Origin: Massilia agri
Lineage (GTDB): Bacteria; Pseudomonadota; Gammaproteobacteria; Burkholderiales; Burkholderiaceae_D
Length of the DNA stretch: 64,000 nucleotides
Direction of reading: 5' to 3'
NCBI RefSeq assembly: GCF_024753255.1
Contig: NZ_JANUHA010000001.1
Coordinates: 124,001 to 188,000, forward strand
Position 1 is the stretch's first letter. Each line of letters starts with the position of its first letter. Shown here in pieces: positions 9,143-20,122 of this stretch. The notes below the pieces were generated by a model. The model was not told the origin of the DNA. It did not search any database and saw nothing but the letters and a program-made list of their open reading frames with translations. Both the position numbers and the translations under genes were made by a program.

Positions 9143-9595
9143 TTATGCAGCCTCGCCGACGACGGCGATGGTGATTTCCGAGACGACGTCGGTGTGCAGC
9201 GCGACGGCAACCGGGAACTCGCCGGTGGTCTTCAGCGGGCCGGTCGGCAGGCGAACCTGCGACTTCTCGACTGCGAAACCTTGCTTGCTCAGGGCTTCGG
9301 CGATGTCGAAGTTGGTGACCGAACCGAACAGACGGCCGTCCACGCCGGCTTTCTGGGCGATGGTGACGGTCATGCCGCTCAGCTTGTCGCCTTGTGCCTG
9401 GGCAGCCGCCAGCTTTTCAGCTGCTGCTTTTTCCAGTTCGGCGCGCTTGACTTCGAACTCGGCCACGGCGGCTTGGGTAGCGCGGCGTGCCATCTTTTGC
9501 GGGATCAGGAAGTTACGTGCGTAACCGTCCTTGACTTTGACGACGTCGCCCAGGTTGCCGACGTTAACAACTTTTTCGAGCAGGATAACTTGCAT
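9143..9595 (-). CDS. rplI: 50S ribosomal protein L9
   Basis: The 150-residue protein starts [19 protein letters not shown] and contains the L9 signature [13 protein letters not shown] long connecting helix rich in Ala, Glu and Lys (about 40-75) joins two globular domains as in the family. L9 binds 23S rRNA near the L1 stalk and affects frame maintenance. It is the last gene of rpsF-priB-rpsR-rplI, 37 bp after rpsR. Confidence 0.97.
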   Translation of the reverse strand: MQVILLEKVVNVGNLGDVVKVKDGYARNFLIPQKMARRATQAAVAEFEVKRAELEKAAAEKLAAAQAQGDKLSGMTVTIAQKAGVDGRLFGSVTNFDIAEALSKQGFAVEKSQVRLPTGPLKTTGEFPVAVALHTDVVSEITIAVVGEAA

Positions 9596-9632
9596 ATTTA
9601 TTCTCCAGGATTTCTAGCTGACGTGCCGCGAT

Positions 9633-9923
9633 TTAAGCGTTGTGCAGGTCGGTGTACGGCAGCAGCGCGAGGTAGCGTGCGCGCTTGATGGCGGTGTCGA
9701 CCTGGCGCTGGTAGTGCGCCTTGGTACCGGTCAGGCGTGCCGGCATGATCTTGCCGTTTTCCTGGACGAAGTCCTTCAGGGTATCCACGTCTTTGTAATC
9801 AACCTGTTCAACGCCGGCGGCGGTGAAGCGGCAGAACTTCTTGCGCTTGAACAGCGGGTTCTGTTGCTTGCGCTTGAGTTTTTCTTTGGCTTTGTTTTTG
9901 TCGAACTTTTTACCGAATGCCAT
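9633..9923 (-). CDS. rpsR: 30S ribosomal protein S18
   Basis: The 96-residue basic protein carries the S18 core ([18 protein letters not shown], and [22 protein letters not shown]). The N-terminus is extended by a lysine-rich stretch compared with the 75-residue E. coli protein. S18 pairs with S6 on the small-subunit platform, matching the presence of rpsF in the same operon. Confidence 0.97.
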   Translation of the reverse strand: MAFGKKFDKNKAKEKLKRKQQNPLFKRKKFCRFTAAGVEQVDYKDVDTLKDFVQENGKIMPARLTGTKAHYQRQVDTAIKRARYLALLPYTDLHNA

Positions 9924-9970
9924 TTGAGGCTCCTGTATCTGTAATCTAAATAGGCCGTGTCGCTGGGCGA

Positions 9971-10261
9971 CTATGCGGCACTGAAATCAATGATGTGAAA
10001 CACCAAGGCTTTGCTGTTGCGGTTCTTCCTGGCGAGGAATCCCTCGAAGCGGTAGGCGGCACCGAGTTCGGCGCTGTCCAGCCGGCCTGAAATCCGGCCC
10101 GCGCCGAGCGCAGGCATTTCAAACTCGACCAGCCTTGCCACCCCTGCTTCTTCCTGCTGCGAACTATGCTGCAGGATCACGCCCACGATGGGGACGCCGG
10201 CGGGGGTATAACGCAGTACGTCACGCTCCGCGATGGTCGCGATGAGCTGGAACTGGTTCAC
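9971..10261 (-). CDS. priB: Primosomal replication protein N (PriB)
   Basis: The 96-residue single OB-fold protein has the PriB pattern [18 protein letters not shown] and the C-terminal ending [11 protein letters not shown]. PriB helps PriA and the primosome reload DnaB at stalled forks. The start codon is GTG, giving [10 protein letters not shown]. Its place between rpsF and rpsR is the standard betaproteobacterial arrangement, close to dnaB. Confidence 0.93.
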   Translation of the reverse strand: MNQFQLIATIAERDVLRYTPAGVPIVGVILQHSSQQEEAGVARLVEFEMPALGAGRISGRLDSAELGAAYRFEGFLARKNRNSKALVFHIIDFSAA

Positions 10262-10300
10262 TTCCGTTCAAAGGTTCCCGAGAAAAAACTCAGTGACAGC

Positions 10301-10687
10301 TTAAGCCGCGGCCGCCGGGGCAGCAGCTGCTGCTTCAGCGCGGTGGCTCTTGGCTGCGTCTTCGCGCTGGACCGACTTCATCATCGGCGACGGTGCGGTT
10401 TCGGCCTTCTTCATCTTGACGGTCAGGTGACGCAGGACGGCATCGTTGAACTTGAATGCGGTTTCCAGTTCGACCAGGGTCTCGTTGTCGCACTCGATGT
10501 TCATGCAGATGTAGTGGGCTTTCGGCAGCTTCTGGATCTGGTAAGCCATTTGACGGCGGCCCCAGTCTTCCACGCGATGGATGTTACCGCCGCGGCTGGT
10601 CACCGTGGTCTTGTAACGCTCGATCATCGCCGGAACTTGCTCGCTCTGGTCCGGGTGGACGATAAAAACGATTTCATAATGACGCAT
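10301..10687 (-). CDS. rpsF: 30S ribosomal protein S6
   Basis: The 128-residue protein starts [17 protein letters not shown], the classic S6 N-terminus, and contains [17 protein letters not shown]. The C-terminus is an Ala-rich tail. The ATG at 10687 is chosen over an in-frame upstream ATG because it matches the family start and has AGGAG 8 nt upstream. It is the first gene of the rpsF-priB-rpsR-rplI operon, divergent from lexA. Confidence 0.96.
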   Translation of the reverse strand: MRHYEIVFIVHPDQSEQVPAMIERYKTTVTSRGGNIHRVEDWGRRQMAYQIQKLPKAHYICMNIECDNETLVELETAFKFNDAVLRHLTVKMKKAETAPSPMMKSVQREDAAKSHRAEAAAAAPAAAA

Positions 10688-10876
10688 GCAACACTCCTTA
10701 AGGACGTTTAAACAAATGCCCACCTCGGCGTCAAGACGAGTGTGGGAAGGGTAAGCCGGCTATTATAGCCTGAAAAACGGGCAAATGGGAACCATGGCGT
10801 GGCGGCAGGGCGTTTCGTCGCCGCTGCACAAATTTTTTACACTTTTCCCGTGTTTTCCCTTGCGCATCCGGGAATA

Positions 10877-10892
10877 CTGTACAAAAATACAG
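10877..10892 (+). promoter_or_regulatory. SOS box (LexA operator) of lexA
   Basis: CTGTACAAAAATACAG fits the CTG-N10-CAG LexA operator, 33 bp before the lexA ATG. A possible promoter has TGTACA (10878-10883) as -35 and TATAAC (10901-10906) as -10 with 17-bp spacing, so bound LexA would cover the -35 element. Autoregulation is the established behaviour of this family. Confidence 0.9.
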
Positions 10893-10925
10893 TTTGTTTA
10901 TATAACCCGTGGCCGTAATACACCC

Positions 10926-11558
10926 ATGCTCAAGCTTACTGCAAGGCAAGAACAGATCCTCAACCTGATCAAGGAAGCGATCGAGAACACCGGTTTCCCG
11001 CCGACCCGCGCCGAAATAGCGGCCGAACTGGGCTTCAAGTCGGCCAATGCTGCCGAAGAACACCTGCAGGCGCTGGCGCGCAAGGGCGCCATCGAAATCT
11101 CGCCGGGCACCTCGCGCGGCATCCGCCTCGTCGGCGCCTCGGTCGAACAGATCCCGATGCCGCCGCCGGCACTCATGATGTCGCTGCCGCTGGTCGGCCG
11201 CGTCGCCGCCGGTTCGCCCATCCTGGCCCAGGAGCACGTGGAAGCCACCTATTCCGTCGACGCGGCCATGTTCTCGGCCCGTCCGGACTTCCTGCTGAAG
11301 GTCAAGGGCTGGTCGATGCGCGATGCCGGCATCTGCGACGGCGACTTCCTCGCGGTCAAGAAGATCGACAGCGCCAAGAACGGCCAGATCGTGGTCGCCC
11401 GCCTGGGCGAGGAAGTCACCGTCAAGCGCTACCGCAAGACCGGCAATATGGTCGAGCTGATTCCGGAAAATCCCGACTTCAAGGTCATCCAGGTCTCGCC
11501 GGACGACGAGTTCGCGCTCGAAGGCCTGGCCGTGGGGCTGATGCGCAGCTGGCACTGA
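10926..11558 (+). CDS. lexA: SOS transcriptional repressor LexA
   Basis: The 210-residue protein has an N-terminal winged helix ([19 protein letters not shown], with [14 protein letters not shown]) and a C-terminal S24 autoprotease domain. The RecA-stimulated cleavage site is A95-G96 (GRVAAGSP), and the Ser-Lys dyad is S130 and K167, a constant 11-residue offset from E. coli numbering. The ATG at 10926 is chosen because the family start matches and because upstream in-frame sequence runs through the SOS box. It represses SOS genes until RecA-ssDNA triggers cleavage. Confidence 0.97.
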   Translation: MLKLTARQEQILNLIKEAIENTGFPPTRAEIAAELGFKSANAAEEHLQALARKGAIEISPGTSRGIRLVGASVEQIPMPPPALMMSLPLVGRVAAGSPILAQEHVEATYSVDAAMFSARPDFLLKVKGWSMRDAGICDGDFLAVKKIDSAKNGQIVVARLGEEVTVKRYRKTGNMVELIPENPDFKVIQVSPDDEFALEGLAVGLMRSWH

Positions 11559-11577
11559 GTTCGCGCTTCACGCGACG

Positions 11578-11617
11578 ACGGGGTAGTCGAAGCCGCCGGC
11601 CTCGACTACCCCGTTTT
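11578..11617 (+). terminator. Intrinsic terminator after lexA
   Basis: A 13-bp perfect stem (ACGGGGTAGTCGA and its complement) with an 11-nt GC-rich loop is followed by TTTT, 20 bp past the lexA stop. It also separates lexA from the convergent Sel1-like gene. Confidence 0.88.
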
Positions 11618-11633
11618 CCATGGCGCTGCCAAT

Positions 11634-12368
11634 CTACTGGATCTTCTTGTCCGCCCAGTAGGAATCCTTCTTGGCGTCCTTGACCATCTTGTTGTGCTGC
11701 TCCACATAGCTTTCGGTTGCCTTGCGCCAGGCGTCGAAATCGGCCAGCAGCAGCTTCGAGCTCACCCTCGCCTCTTCGCTCAGGTTTTCCTGCAGCTGGG
11801 CCAGGTAGGCGTTCGACTTCTCCGTTTCTTCCTTGTTCATCAGCTTCTGGATGTCCGCGGGAACCCGCTTGGCCAGGGGCATCGCGTTGTTCAGGTGAGT
11901 GACATACTTGTTGTAGCACTCCTGCCAGGCCTTCACGGCGGCGCCGATGCGGTCGATGTCCGCGTTGATCTTCGACATCGCCGGGATACGCGGCGCCACG
12001 CAGCGATACTCGCCCGTCTTCAGGTCGGCGCCGTCATAACCGTTGATCCAGTAGTCGATGTCGGCGCGGCGCTTGGCGCGCTGGTCGATCAGCTCGAGCG
12101 AGGCGATCGCGACCTTGTTGCCCTTGGCGGCCGCTTTCCTGAACAGTTCCACCGCCTTGGCCTCGTCGACCTGCCCCGCCTCGCCATAGAAATACATCTG
12201 GCCGAGGGCCTGCTGGGCGGCCGGGTTGCCGGCATTGGCCAGCTTGGTGTAGAGCTTCATTGCGCCCGCGTAGTCCTTTTTCTCGAACAGGGCGTTGGCG
12301 TCTTCCAGTTCGCCGGCAAAGGCGGCGCCGCACAGCAGCAGGGAGGCAAGGAACAGCTTGGTCTTCAT
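11634..12368 (-). CDS. Secreted Sel1-like repeat protein, paralogue A
   Basis: The 244-residue protein has a Sec signal peptide (MKTKLFLASLLLCGAAFA) followed by about two Sel1/TPR-like helical repeats (DANALFEKKDYAGAMKLYTK, and GNPAAQQALGQMYFYGEAG). The C-terminal half, from YWINGYDGADL onward, matches no domain I can name. It shares that half with the neighbouring gene, including two cysteines (one in GEYRC, one in WQEC) that could pair in the periplasm. The ATG at 12368 is chosen because the signal peptide begins there. The pair probably arose by tandem duplication. Function unknown; Sel1 proteins usually act as scaffolds. Confidence 0.85.
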   Translation of the reverse strand: MKTKLFLASLLLCGAAFAGELEDANALFEKKDYAGAMKLYTKLANAGNPAAQQALGQMYFYGEAGQVDEAKAVELFRKAAAKGNKVAIASLELIDQRAKRRADIDYWINGYDGADLKTGEYRCVAPRIPAMSKINADIDRIGAAVKAWQECYNKYVTHLNNAMPLAKRVPADIQKLMNKEETEKSNAYLAQLQENLSEEARVSSKLLLADFDAWRKATESYVEQHNKMVKDAKKDSYWADKKIQ

Positions 12369-12465
12369 GGTCGCACACGGTGAGGGATGGAACCCCATGA
12401 TAGCGGCAAGTGCGCCGCTCGCTCAACCGTTGAAACAATTCCGGCAGCCGGGGCCGCCGGAAAGG

Positions 12466-13287
12466 CTAGCGTCGCGTGGGAGGAACCACGGGCGGCGGCG
12501 CCGGCACGCTGCGCGCGCGGTCCATCAACAGGCGTCGATCGTCGTTCTGGCGCCGCTGCTGCTCGATGTACATGCGCTTTTCCTCGTCGGCGCGCGTGGC
12601 CAGTCGCTGGTTTTCTTCCTTGGCGAGCGCGTCCGTCGCCTTGTGCCATTCCAGCTGCCTGCTGGCGATGGTGTTGACGTCCGCGATGGCGTTCGCCTTC
12701 AGGCTGGCATAGACCGCCTGCACATGGTCCCGGGCGCGCTTGACTTCCGATGGCGTCATCATGCCCAGCACCTCGGCGGGAATATGCTTGCCGCTCGAGA
12801 CCGTCGCATTGAAATTGGCCATGAAGCCCTGTTGGCAGGAGCGCCAGCTGTCGATCGCCTCCTTGGTGGCCTTGATCTCCTCGTTGGTCTTCGAAGCGGC
12901 CGGAATCGCCGGCAGCGGGCAGTCGAATTTGCCTGAACGCAGGTCGGCGCCGTCGTATTGCTGGGTCCAGTAGACAATCTCGGCGCCGCGGGCCTTGCGC
13001 CGGTCGAGGACAGCCAGCGAATCCTTCGCGCCCAGATTGCCGGCCGCCGCCGACTTCTCGAACCAGCGCCGCGCGGCGTCCAGGTCCTCGCCGGTGCCTT
13101 CGCCGAACCAGTGCATTTCGCCCAGGCGCAGCTGCGCGTCCGGATTGCCGGCGCCGGCGAGGCGGGTAAACATTGCCATCGCCTTGCCGTAGTCCTTGGC
13201 GGCCAGCAGCCGGTTCGCCTCCGCCAGATCATCCGCGGCCAGGGCGCCGCAGCTGACGAACATCAGGGACAACAGGATTCTCCGCAT
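12466..13287 (-). CDS. Secreted Sel1-like repeat protein, paralogue B
   Basis: The 273-residue protein has signal peptide MRRILLSLMFVSCGALA, Sel1-like repeats (LLAAKDYGKAMAMFTRLAGA, then GNPDAQLRLGEMHWFGEG) and the same unnamed C-terminal domain as its neighbour: YDGADLRSG, IPAASKTNEEI, and a W-x2-C pair. It adds a charged, coiled tail (EENQRLATRADEEKRMYIEQ) ending in a proline-rich segment. The 97-bp gap to paralogue A has no obvious terminator, so the two may be co-transcribed, B first. Function unknown. Confidence 0.85.
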   Translation of the reverse strand: MRRILLSLMFVSCGALAADDLAEANRLLAAKDYGKAMAMFTRLAGAGNPDAQLRLGEMHWFGEGTGEDLDAARRWFEKSAAAGNLGAKDSLAVLDRRKARGAEIVYWTQQYDGADLRSGKFDCPLPAIPAASKTNEEIKATKEAIDSWRSCQQGFMANFNATVSSGKHIPAEVLGMMTPSEVKRARDHVQAVYASLKANAIADVNTIASRQLEWHKATDALAKEENQRLATRADEEKRMYIEQQRRQNDDRRLLMDRARSVPAPPPVVPPTRR

Positions 13288-13384
13288 GATTACCCTCCAA
13301 ATATTGTAATTAGGAGTACATCCTAGAACGGAGACTTGCCTCGCTCAAGCTCCGAAGGGGGGATGACGGTAATTCGTTACGATT

Positions 13385-14623
13385 TCATGCAGATAGGGCA
13401 GCGCGGAAGTCTTCGAGCAGATCCTCGGTGTCCTCGATGCCCACCGAGACCCGGATCAGGGACTCGGCGATGCCCATGCTGGCGCGGCGCTCGGGGCCCA
13501 TCTCGAAGAAGATGGTGTGCGCCACCGGGATCACCAGGGTGCGCGTGTCGCCCAGGTTGCTGGCCGGGATGGCAAGCTTGAGGCGATTCAGGTAGTCGAA
13601 GGGATCGATGTTCTCCTTCAGCTCGAAGCTGAGCAGCGAACCGCCCGCGCGGAACAGTTCGCGCGTGATGCCGTGCTGCGGGTGCGAAGCCAGGCCCGGG
13701 TAGTGGACGGCGGACACCCGGTCGTCACTCTCCAGCATCTGCGCCAGCGCCAGCGCATTGGCGCTGGTGCGCTCCATGCGCAGGGCCAGGGTCTCGGCGC
13801 CGACCGCGATGTGGTGGGCCGCTTCCGGGCCCAGGGCCGCGCCGAAGTCGCGCAGGGCCTTGGCGCGCAGCTGGGCCAGGCCCTGGTTGGCGGCCGGCTG
13901 CTTGCGGAAGTTCTGCGCGATGTTCGGGTAGGCGCTCCAGTCGAACAGGCCGGTGTCGGTGAGGGCGCCGCCCAGCGCGTTGCCGTGGCCGCCGATCGAC
14001 TTGGTCAGCGAGTTCACCACCAGGCCCGCACCCACGCTCTTCGGACGGAAGAGGTAGGGCGTGGTCATGGTGTTGTCGACCACGTAGAGGATGCCGCGCT
14101 CGCGGCACAGCTGGCCGATGCGGGCCAGGTCGGCGACCTGGGTGCGCGGATTGGCGATGGTCTCCACAAACACCATGCGGGTATCCGGCTTGAGCGCCGC
14201 TTCCACGTGCGCCACATCGGTCGCGTCGACGAAGTCCACCGCCACGCCCTGCCCCGCCACCGTCTGCCACAGGCTGTTGGTGTTCCCGAACAGGAAGGAG
14301 GACGAGACGATGTGGTCGCCCGCCTTCAACAGGGCCTGGAACAGGGCGCCGATGGCGCCCATGCCGGTCGCGAAACAGAGCGTGCCGACACCGTCTTCCA
14401 TCTTGGTGATCTTGTCCTCGAGCGCACCGACCGTCGGATTGCCCTGGCGGCCATAGCGGAAGCCCGGCTCCTTGCCCTGGAAGACCGAGGCCAGCTGGCG
14501 CGCATCGCCGTAGCCGAAGGCCACCGAGGTGTGCACCGGCTTGTGCAGCGAGCCCTGCTCGATGCTCTTCCTGCGGTCGTTGTGCAGGACGGTGGTGGTG
14601 AAACCGTACTTCTGATCGCTCAT
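13385..14623 (-). CDS. PLP-dependent cystathionine gamma-synthase family enzyme
   Basis: The 412-residue fold-type I PLP enzyme belongs to the Cys/Met metabolism family. The Schiff-base lysine is K208 in NSLTKSIGGHG, and YGRQGNPT (58-65) and the DNT motif (about 183-185) fit the cofactor site. The start MSDQKYGFTTTVLHND at 14623 is chosen because the upstream frame runs into purF. It follows purF by 17 bp, where many Burkholderiales carry metZ, but the N-terminus and YGRQ motif differ from typical MetZ. Cystathionine synthase/lyase, O-acetylhomoserine sulfhydrylase or a related lyase activity are all possible. Confidence 0.88.
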   Translation of the reverse strand: MSDQKYGFTTTVLHNDRRKSIEQGSLHKPVHTSVAFGYGDARQLASVFQGKEPGFRYGRQGNPTVGALEDKITKMEDGVGTLCFATGMGAIGALFQALLKAGDHIVSSSFLFGNTNSLWQTVAGQGVAVDFVDATDVAHVEAALKPDTRMVFVETIANPRTQVADLARIGQLCRERGILYVVDNTMTTPYLFRPKSVGAGLVVNSLTKSIGGHGNALGGALTDTGLFDWSAYPNIAQNFRKQPAANQGLAQLRAKALRDFGAALGPEAAHHIAVGAETLALRMERTSANALALAQMLESDDRVSAVHYPGLASHPQHGITRELFRAGGSLLSFELKENIDPFDYLNRLKLAIPASNLGDTRTLVIPVAHTIFFEMGPERRASMGIAESLIRVSVGIEDTEDLLEDFRAALSA

Positions 14624-14640
14624 GGCGCTTCCTACTCCAC

Positions 14641-16164
<1,524 letters not shown>

Positions 16165-16221
16165 GGTGTGCTCCTAAAGCTGGACTGCTGATTGCAAAAA
16201 ATGAAACTTGAATCTCGTTGC

Positions 16222-16710
16222 CTAATATCGGACGTGCTGCGCGAGCGCAGCGGGAAGGAAGGGCTTGACCGTCCGCGCGCCCGTTTCCGCCATCGGCGAC
16301 AGCAGCGCGTTCCTCCAGAAATCCTGCTGCGGGATGGACGTCATCCCGCACAATATGACGGCGGCCAGCACGATTACAATGCCGCGCGCCAGGCCGAACA
16401 AACCTCCCAGGCCGCGATCCGCGAGCGTGAGGCCGGTGGCGGTGATCACGGCGCCGATCGCCAGCGACAGCAGGCCCATGAGGATGCGCACGCCGAGGAA
16501 GAGCACGACGAAGGCCATGATCAGGCGCGCCGTCTCGCCCGGCAGCAGCTCGGGCAGCATCGGCGCCAGCTTCGCGCCGTAGGCATTGGCCACCACGAAG
16601 GCCACGATCCAGCCCAGCAGCGAGAGGATTTCCTTGACCAGGCCGCGCAGTGTTGAGATGACGACCGACGAAATCAATACAAACAGGACCAGGTAGTCAA
16701 AAATCGTCAC
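16222..16710 (-). CDS. cvpA: CvpA family inner-membrane protein
   Basis: The 162-residue protein has about four hydrophobic segments (FDYLVLFVLISSVVIS, LGWIVAFVVANAYG, LIMAFVVLFLGVRI, ARGIVIVLAAVIL) separated by the conserved RGLVKEILSL loop. The GTG at 16710 (VTIFDYLVL) matches the family start; the longer upstream frame overlaps the SPOR gene. The family is linked to colicin V production and envelope homeostasis, but its molecular role is unsettled. It precedes purF by 57 bp. Confidence 0.92.
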   Translation of the reverse strand: MTIFDYLVLFVLISSVVISTLRGLVKEILSLLGWIVAFVVANAYGAKLAPMLPELLPGETARLIMAFVVLFLGVRILMGLLSLAIGAVITATGLTLADRGLGGLFGLARGIVIVLAAVILCGMTSIPQQDFWRNALLSPMAETGARTVKPFLPAALAQHVRY

Positions 16711-16738
16711 GCCACGACACCCTGCATCACACTGCCCT

Positions 16739-17635
16739 TCAGAGCGGGACCATGGTGCCCGACAGGCCCATGGCAATCAGCTTCGAGCGGATTTTTTCGC
16801 CCTCTTCCTTCGTGTACGGGCCCACGCGCACGCGGATCAGCTCACCGTTCTTCTCGGTGAAGGACGACACGCCGGCGGCGCGCAGGCGGCCCTGCAGCTC
16901 GTTGACCTTTTCCTGGGTCGCCAGCGCGGCCACCTGCACCACGTACTTCTGCGACGGGCCCGCGGCCTTCACGGCCGGCTTGCCTTCGAGGATGGCCATG
17001 GCGCGGGCCGCCTCATCCTTCGCCACCGGCGGCTTCGCTTCCACGGGCTTGGCGGCCGGCTTCTCGATCTTCTTCGTTTCGAGCTCGGCCACCTTCGGGT
17101 GGGTTTCTTCGGGTTTGCGCTTGGGCTCGGGCTTCGACGGTTCGGGCTTCACCGGCTCGGGCCTGGCCGCGGGCGCTTCGGCGCGCGGGGTCTCGAGCGT
17201 GCGCAGCGGCGGCGGTGGCGGCTCGACAGGCGCCACTTCAGCCTCGGCGGGCGCGGCGTCCTGCGGCTCGACGATTTCCTCGCCGCTGTCGACGGTGCTG
17301 GCTGCCGGCACCGGCAGCGGGGCCGCCTTGTCCTTGGCCGGAATGTTGATGGCGATGTCGGTGCCGAGCGGCTTGGGCTCGGAATCGAGTAGCATCGGCA
17401 GGCCGACGGCCGCTGCCAGCGCCAGCGCGATCGCGCCCACCAGGCGGCGGCGCGCGCGCTTCTTCTCGGGCAGGATGGGGTCGGCGCCGCGCTTGCTGCG
17501 CGCCCCTTCGCCCGCGTGCGACGCGCGCTTGGCGCGGGCCTGCTGGCCGTAGGCGGCATCGTCGTCCTTGACGAAATGACCGCTGTCCCGAGCAGTGTCT
17601 TGCTTGTTTTTGCTACCGAACGAGAACAAGCCCAT
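16739..17635 (-). CDS. SPOR domain protein, DedD-like
   Basis: The 298-residue bitopic protein has a charged cytoplasmic N-terminus, one membrane segment (RRLVGAIALALAAAVGLPML), a long Pro/Ala/Glu/Lys-rich periplasmic linker with KPEPSKPEPKRKPEE repeats, and a C-terminal SPOR domain (KYVVQVAALATQEKVNELQG). SPOR domains bind denuded peptidoglycan at the division site. Position between folC and cvpA matches dedD rather than ftsN. Confidence 0.9.
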   Translation of the reverse strand: MGLFSFGSKNKQDTARDSGHFVKDDDAAYGQQARAKRASHAGEGARSKRGADPILPEKKRARRRLVGAIALALAAAVGLPMLLDSEPKPLGTDIAINIPAKDKAAPLPVPAASTVDSGEEIVEPQDAAPAEAEVAPVEPPPPPLRTLETPRAEAPAARPEPVKPEPSKPEPKRKPEETHPKVAELETKKIEKPAAKPVEAKPPVAKDEAARAMAILEGKPAVKAAGPSQKYVVQVAALATQEKVNELQGRLRAAGVSSFTEKNGELIRVRVGPYTKEEGEKIRSKLIAMGLSGTMVPL

Positions 17636-17647
17636 GCGTTTCTAGTA

Positions 17648-18946
17648 TCAGTGAAGAGAGTTTTTGCGGGCCGCCATCACGCCGGCGACCGTATAGAACG
17701 AGCCAAAGACCACAATTCTATCATTCTCCCCTGCGCGGCTCACGGCATTCGCATAGGCCTCGGCCGGATTGGAGAAGGCGGTGACCGAAAAATCGTCCCC
17801 CTTCGCGCCCGCGGGCTTCAGTTGCGCGAGCTTTTCCACCAGCCTGGCCGGGTCGGCCGAGCGTGGCGAGGGAAGCGCGGTGACGCACCAGTGGTCGATG
17901 TACTGGGCCATCGGGGCGATCACGGCGTCGATGTCCTTGTCTTCCATGATGCCGAACACCGCATAGGTGTAGCGGTGGAAGCCCATATTGCCGAGGTTCT
18001 GGGCCAGCGTGGCCGCGGCGTGCGGGTTGTGCGCCACGTCCAGCACCTGGGTCGGGCGGCCCGGCAGCACCTGGAAGCGGCCCGGCAGCTCGACCATGGC
18101 CAGGCCGGCGCGCACTTCCTGGGCGCCGCAGGGCAGCTGCAGGCGCAGCACCTCGAGGGCGGCCAGGGCGGCGGAGGCGTTGAGCAGCTGGTTGGCGCCG
18201 CGCAGGGCCGGATACGCCAGCGAGTTGCGGCGCTGTCCGCGCCCGCCATAGCTCCACTGCTGCTGGTCGCCCTGGTAGTTGAAGTCGCGCCCCAGCAGCC
18301 ACAGGTCGGCGCCGATGTCTTGCGCGTGCTGGATGAGCGTTGCCGGGGGCACCGGGTCGCTGCAGATGGCGGCTTTGCCCGGGCGGAAGATGCCGGCTTT
18401 CTCGAAGCCGATCTTCTCGCGGGTGTCGCCGAGGTAGTCGGTGTGGTCGATATCGACGCTGGTCACGATGGCCACGTCGGCGTCGATCACGTTGACGGCG
18501 TCCAGGCGTCCGCCCAGGCCGACTTCGAGGATGGCCACGTCCACGCCGGCTTTCGAGATCAGGTGCATGATCGCCAGCGTGGTGAATTCGAAATAGGTCA
18601 GCGAGATTCCGCCGCGCACGCTTTCGACCGCATCGAAGGCCTCCACCAGCGCCTCGTTCGATGCCATCTCGCCATTGATGCGGGCGCGCTCGTTGAAGTC
18701 GAGGAAATGCGGCTTGATGTAGAGGCCCACGCGGTAGCCGGACTGCAGCAGCATGGCTTCCAGCATGGCGCAGGTCGAGCCCTTGCCGTTGGTGCCCGCC
18801 ACCATGATCACGGGGCACTCAAAAGCGAGCTGCATGCGCTCCTTGACGGCGCGCACGCGGTCAAGGCCCATGTCGATATGGGTTTCGGCATGGCGCGACT
18901 CGAGCAGCGCCAGCCAGTCGGGCAAGGTGGTCGGTAATTGGGACAT
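17648..18946 (-). CDS. folC: Bifunctional folylpolyglutamate synthase / dihydrofolate synthase
   Basis: The protein of about 432 residues has the Mur-ligase-type ATP loop GTNGKGST, the folate-family HFLDFNERARING loop and GLGGRLDAVN. It adds glutamate to dihydropteroate and to tetrahydrofolates in the cytoplasm. The ATG at 18946 (MSQLPTTLPDW) is preferred to a GTG four codons upstream; neither has a strong Shine-Dalgarno. It lies between accD and the SPOR gene, the usual order in this group. Confidence 0.95.
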   Translation of the reverse strand: MSQLPTTLPDWLALLESRHAETHIDMGLDRVRAVKERMQLAFECPVIMVAGTNGKGSTCAMLEAMLLQSGYRVGLYIKPHFLDFNERARINGEMASNEALVEAFDAVESVRGGISLTYFEFTTLAIMHLISKAGVDVAILEVGLGGRLDAVNVIDADVAIVTSVDIDHTDYLGDTREKIGFEKAGIFRPGKAAICSDPVPPATLIQHAQDIGADLWLLGRDFNYQGDQQQWSYGGRGQRRNSLAYPALRGANQLLNASAALAALEVLRLQLPCGAQEVRAGLAMVELPGRFQVLPGRPTQVLDVAHNPHAAATLAQNLGNMGFHRYTYAVFGIMEDKDIDAVIAPMAQYIDHWCVTALPSPRSADPARLVEKLAQLKPAGAKGDDFSVTAFSNPAEAYANAVSRAGENDRIVVFGSFYTVAGVMAARKNSLH

Positions 18947-19017
18947 AGATGGGAGCACTTCGGTGGTGCGCGCGAGGCGCCGGTGCGGACGCGCGGCGCC
19001 CGCACCGATGGGATGGA

Positions 19018-19890
19018 TCAGGCCAGGACGTCGGCGGCCTGGTTCTGCAGCAGGGCCAGGAGGCGCGCGATCTCTTCGCGCATCTTGCGGCGGTCGACGA
19101 TCATGTCGACGGCGCCCTTCTGGACCAGGAACTCGGCGCGCTGGAAGCCTTCCGGCAGTTTTTCGCGCACGGTGTTCTCGATCACGCGCGGGCCGGCGAA
19201 GCCGATCAGGGCCTTCGGCTCGGCAATGACGACGTCGCCCATGAAGGCGAACGAGGCCGAGACGCCGCCCATGGTCGGATCGGTCAGCACGCTAATGAAC
19301 GGGAGCTTCTTCTCGGACAGCTTGGTCAGCATGGCGGTGGTCTTGGCCATCTGCATCAGCGACAGCAGGCCTTCCTGCATGCGGGCGCCGCCGGTGGCGG
19401 TGATGCAGATGAAGGGCACCTTCTGCTCCAGCGCGACCTGCGCGCCACGGGCGAAGCGCTCGCCGACCACGGAGCCCATCGAGCCGCCCATGAATTCGAA
19501 TTCGAAGCAGGCGACGACGACCGGCAGGCTCATGATCGAACCGCCCTGCACGATCAGGGCATCGGTCTCGCCGGTGGCGTCCATGGCCTGCTTGAGGCGG
19601 TCCGGGTATTTCTTGGAATCCTTGAATTTCAGGGTGTCGACCGGCAGGGTTTCCTGGCCGATGTCGTAGCGGCCGCCTTCATCGAGCAGGCTATCCAGGC
19701 GCTCGCGGGCGCGGATGCGCATGTGGTGGTCGCACTTCGGGCACACGTGCAGGTTCGACTCCAGGTCGGCGCGGTAGAGCACCGCTTCGCACGACGGGCA
19801 CTTGACCCACAGGCCTTCCGGCATGGTTTTGCGATTGGCGGCATCGGAGCGCTGGATCCTTGGGGGCAGCAGTTTTTCTAGCCAACTCAT
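19018..19890 (-). CDS. accD: Acetyl-CoA carboxylase carboxyltransferase subunit beta
   Basis: The 290-residue protein has the N-terminal C4 zinc ribbon (CPSC near residue 34 and CPKC near 53) and a crotonase-fold carboxyltransferase core with [11 protein letters not shown] and [16 protein letters not shown]. It pairs with AccA to transfer the carboxyl group from biotin to acetyl-CoA, the first committed step of fatty acid synthesis. Confidence 0.97.
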   Translation of the reverse strand: MSWLEKLLPPRIQRSDAANRKTMPEGLWVKCPSCEAVLYRADLESNLHVCPKCDHHMRIRARERLDSLLDEGGRYDIGQETLPVDTLKFKDSKKYPDRLKQAMDATGETDALIVQGGSIMSLPVVVACFEFEFMGGSMGSVVGERFARGAQVALEQKVPFICITATGGARMQEGLLSLMQMAKTTAMLTKLSEKKLPFISVLTDPTMGGVSASFAFMGDVVIAEPKALIGFAGPRVIENTVREKLPEGFQRAEFLVQKGAVDMIVDRRKMREEIARLLALLQNQAADVLA

Positions 19891-20064
19891 CTGTTCTCCT
19901 TTGCGGCAAGTCTTCGAGGTGGCGGTAGTGTAGCCGCAAGCGCCCCGCTTGTCGAATGATGCCAGTCAGACAATTAGCATTCAGACATCATGCGGCGGAT
20001 CTGATCTTCTCGACACTGGAGGCGCCAATCTTCGCTAGGATCACGATGCGTGGCACGTAAAAAA

Positions 20065-20084
20065 GGACGCCATGAATGGCGTCC
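20065..20084 (-). terminator. Intrinsic terminator for the small membrane protein gene
   Basis: GGACGCCAT and ATGGCGTCC form a 9-bp stem around GA, with a run of A on the plus strand that becomes a T-run in minus-strand transcripts. It lies 39 bp past the stop at 20123. Confidence 0.82.
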
Positions 20085-20122
20085 CGGACAGCAAGGCAGA
20101 TTGAATCCGTGGCTGCGGCAAC

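Noticed and set aside
13385-14623. Calling this gene metZ
   Set aside because: Its position after purF fits, but the N-terminus and YGRQ motif differ from the usual MetZ pattern, so only a family call is justified.
16739-17635. Calling the SPOR protein ftsN
   Set aside because: Domain layout alone is shared; the folC-cvpA-purF context points to DedD.
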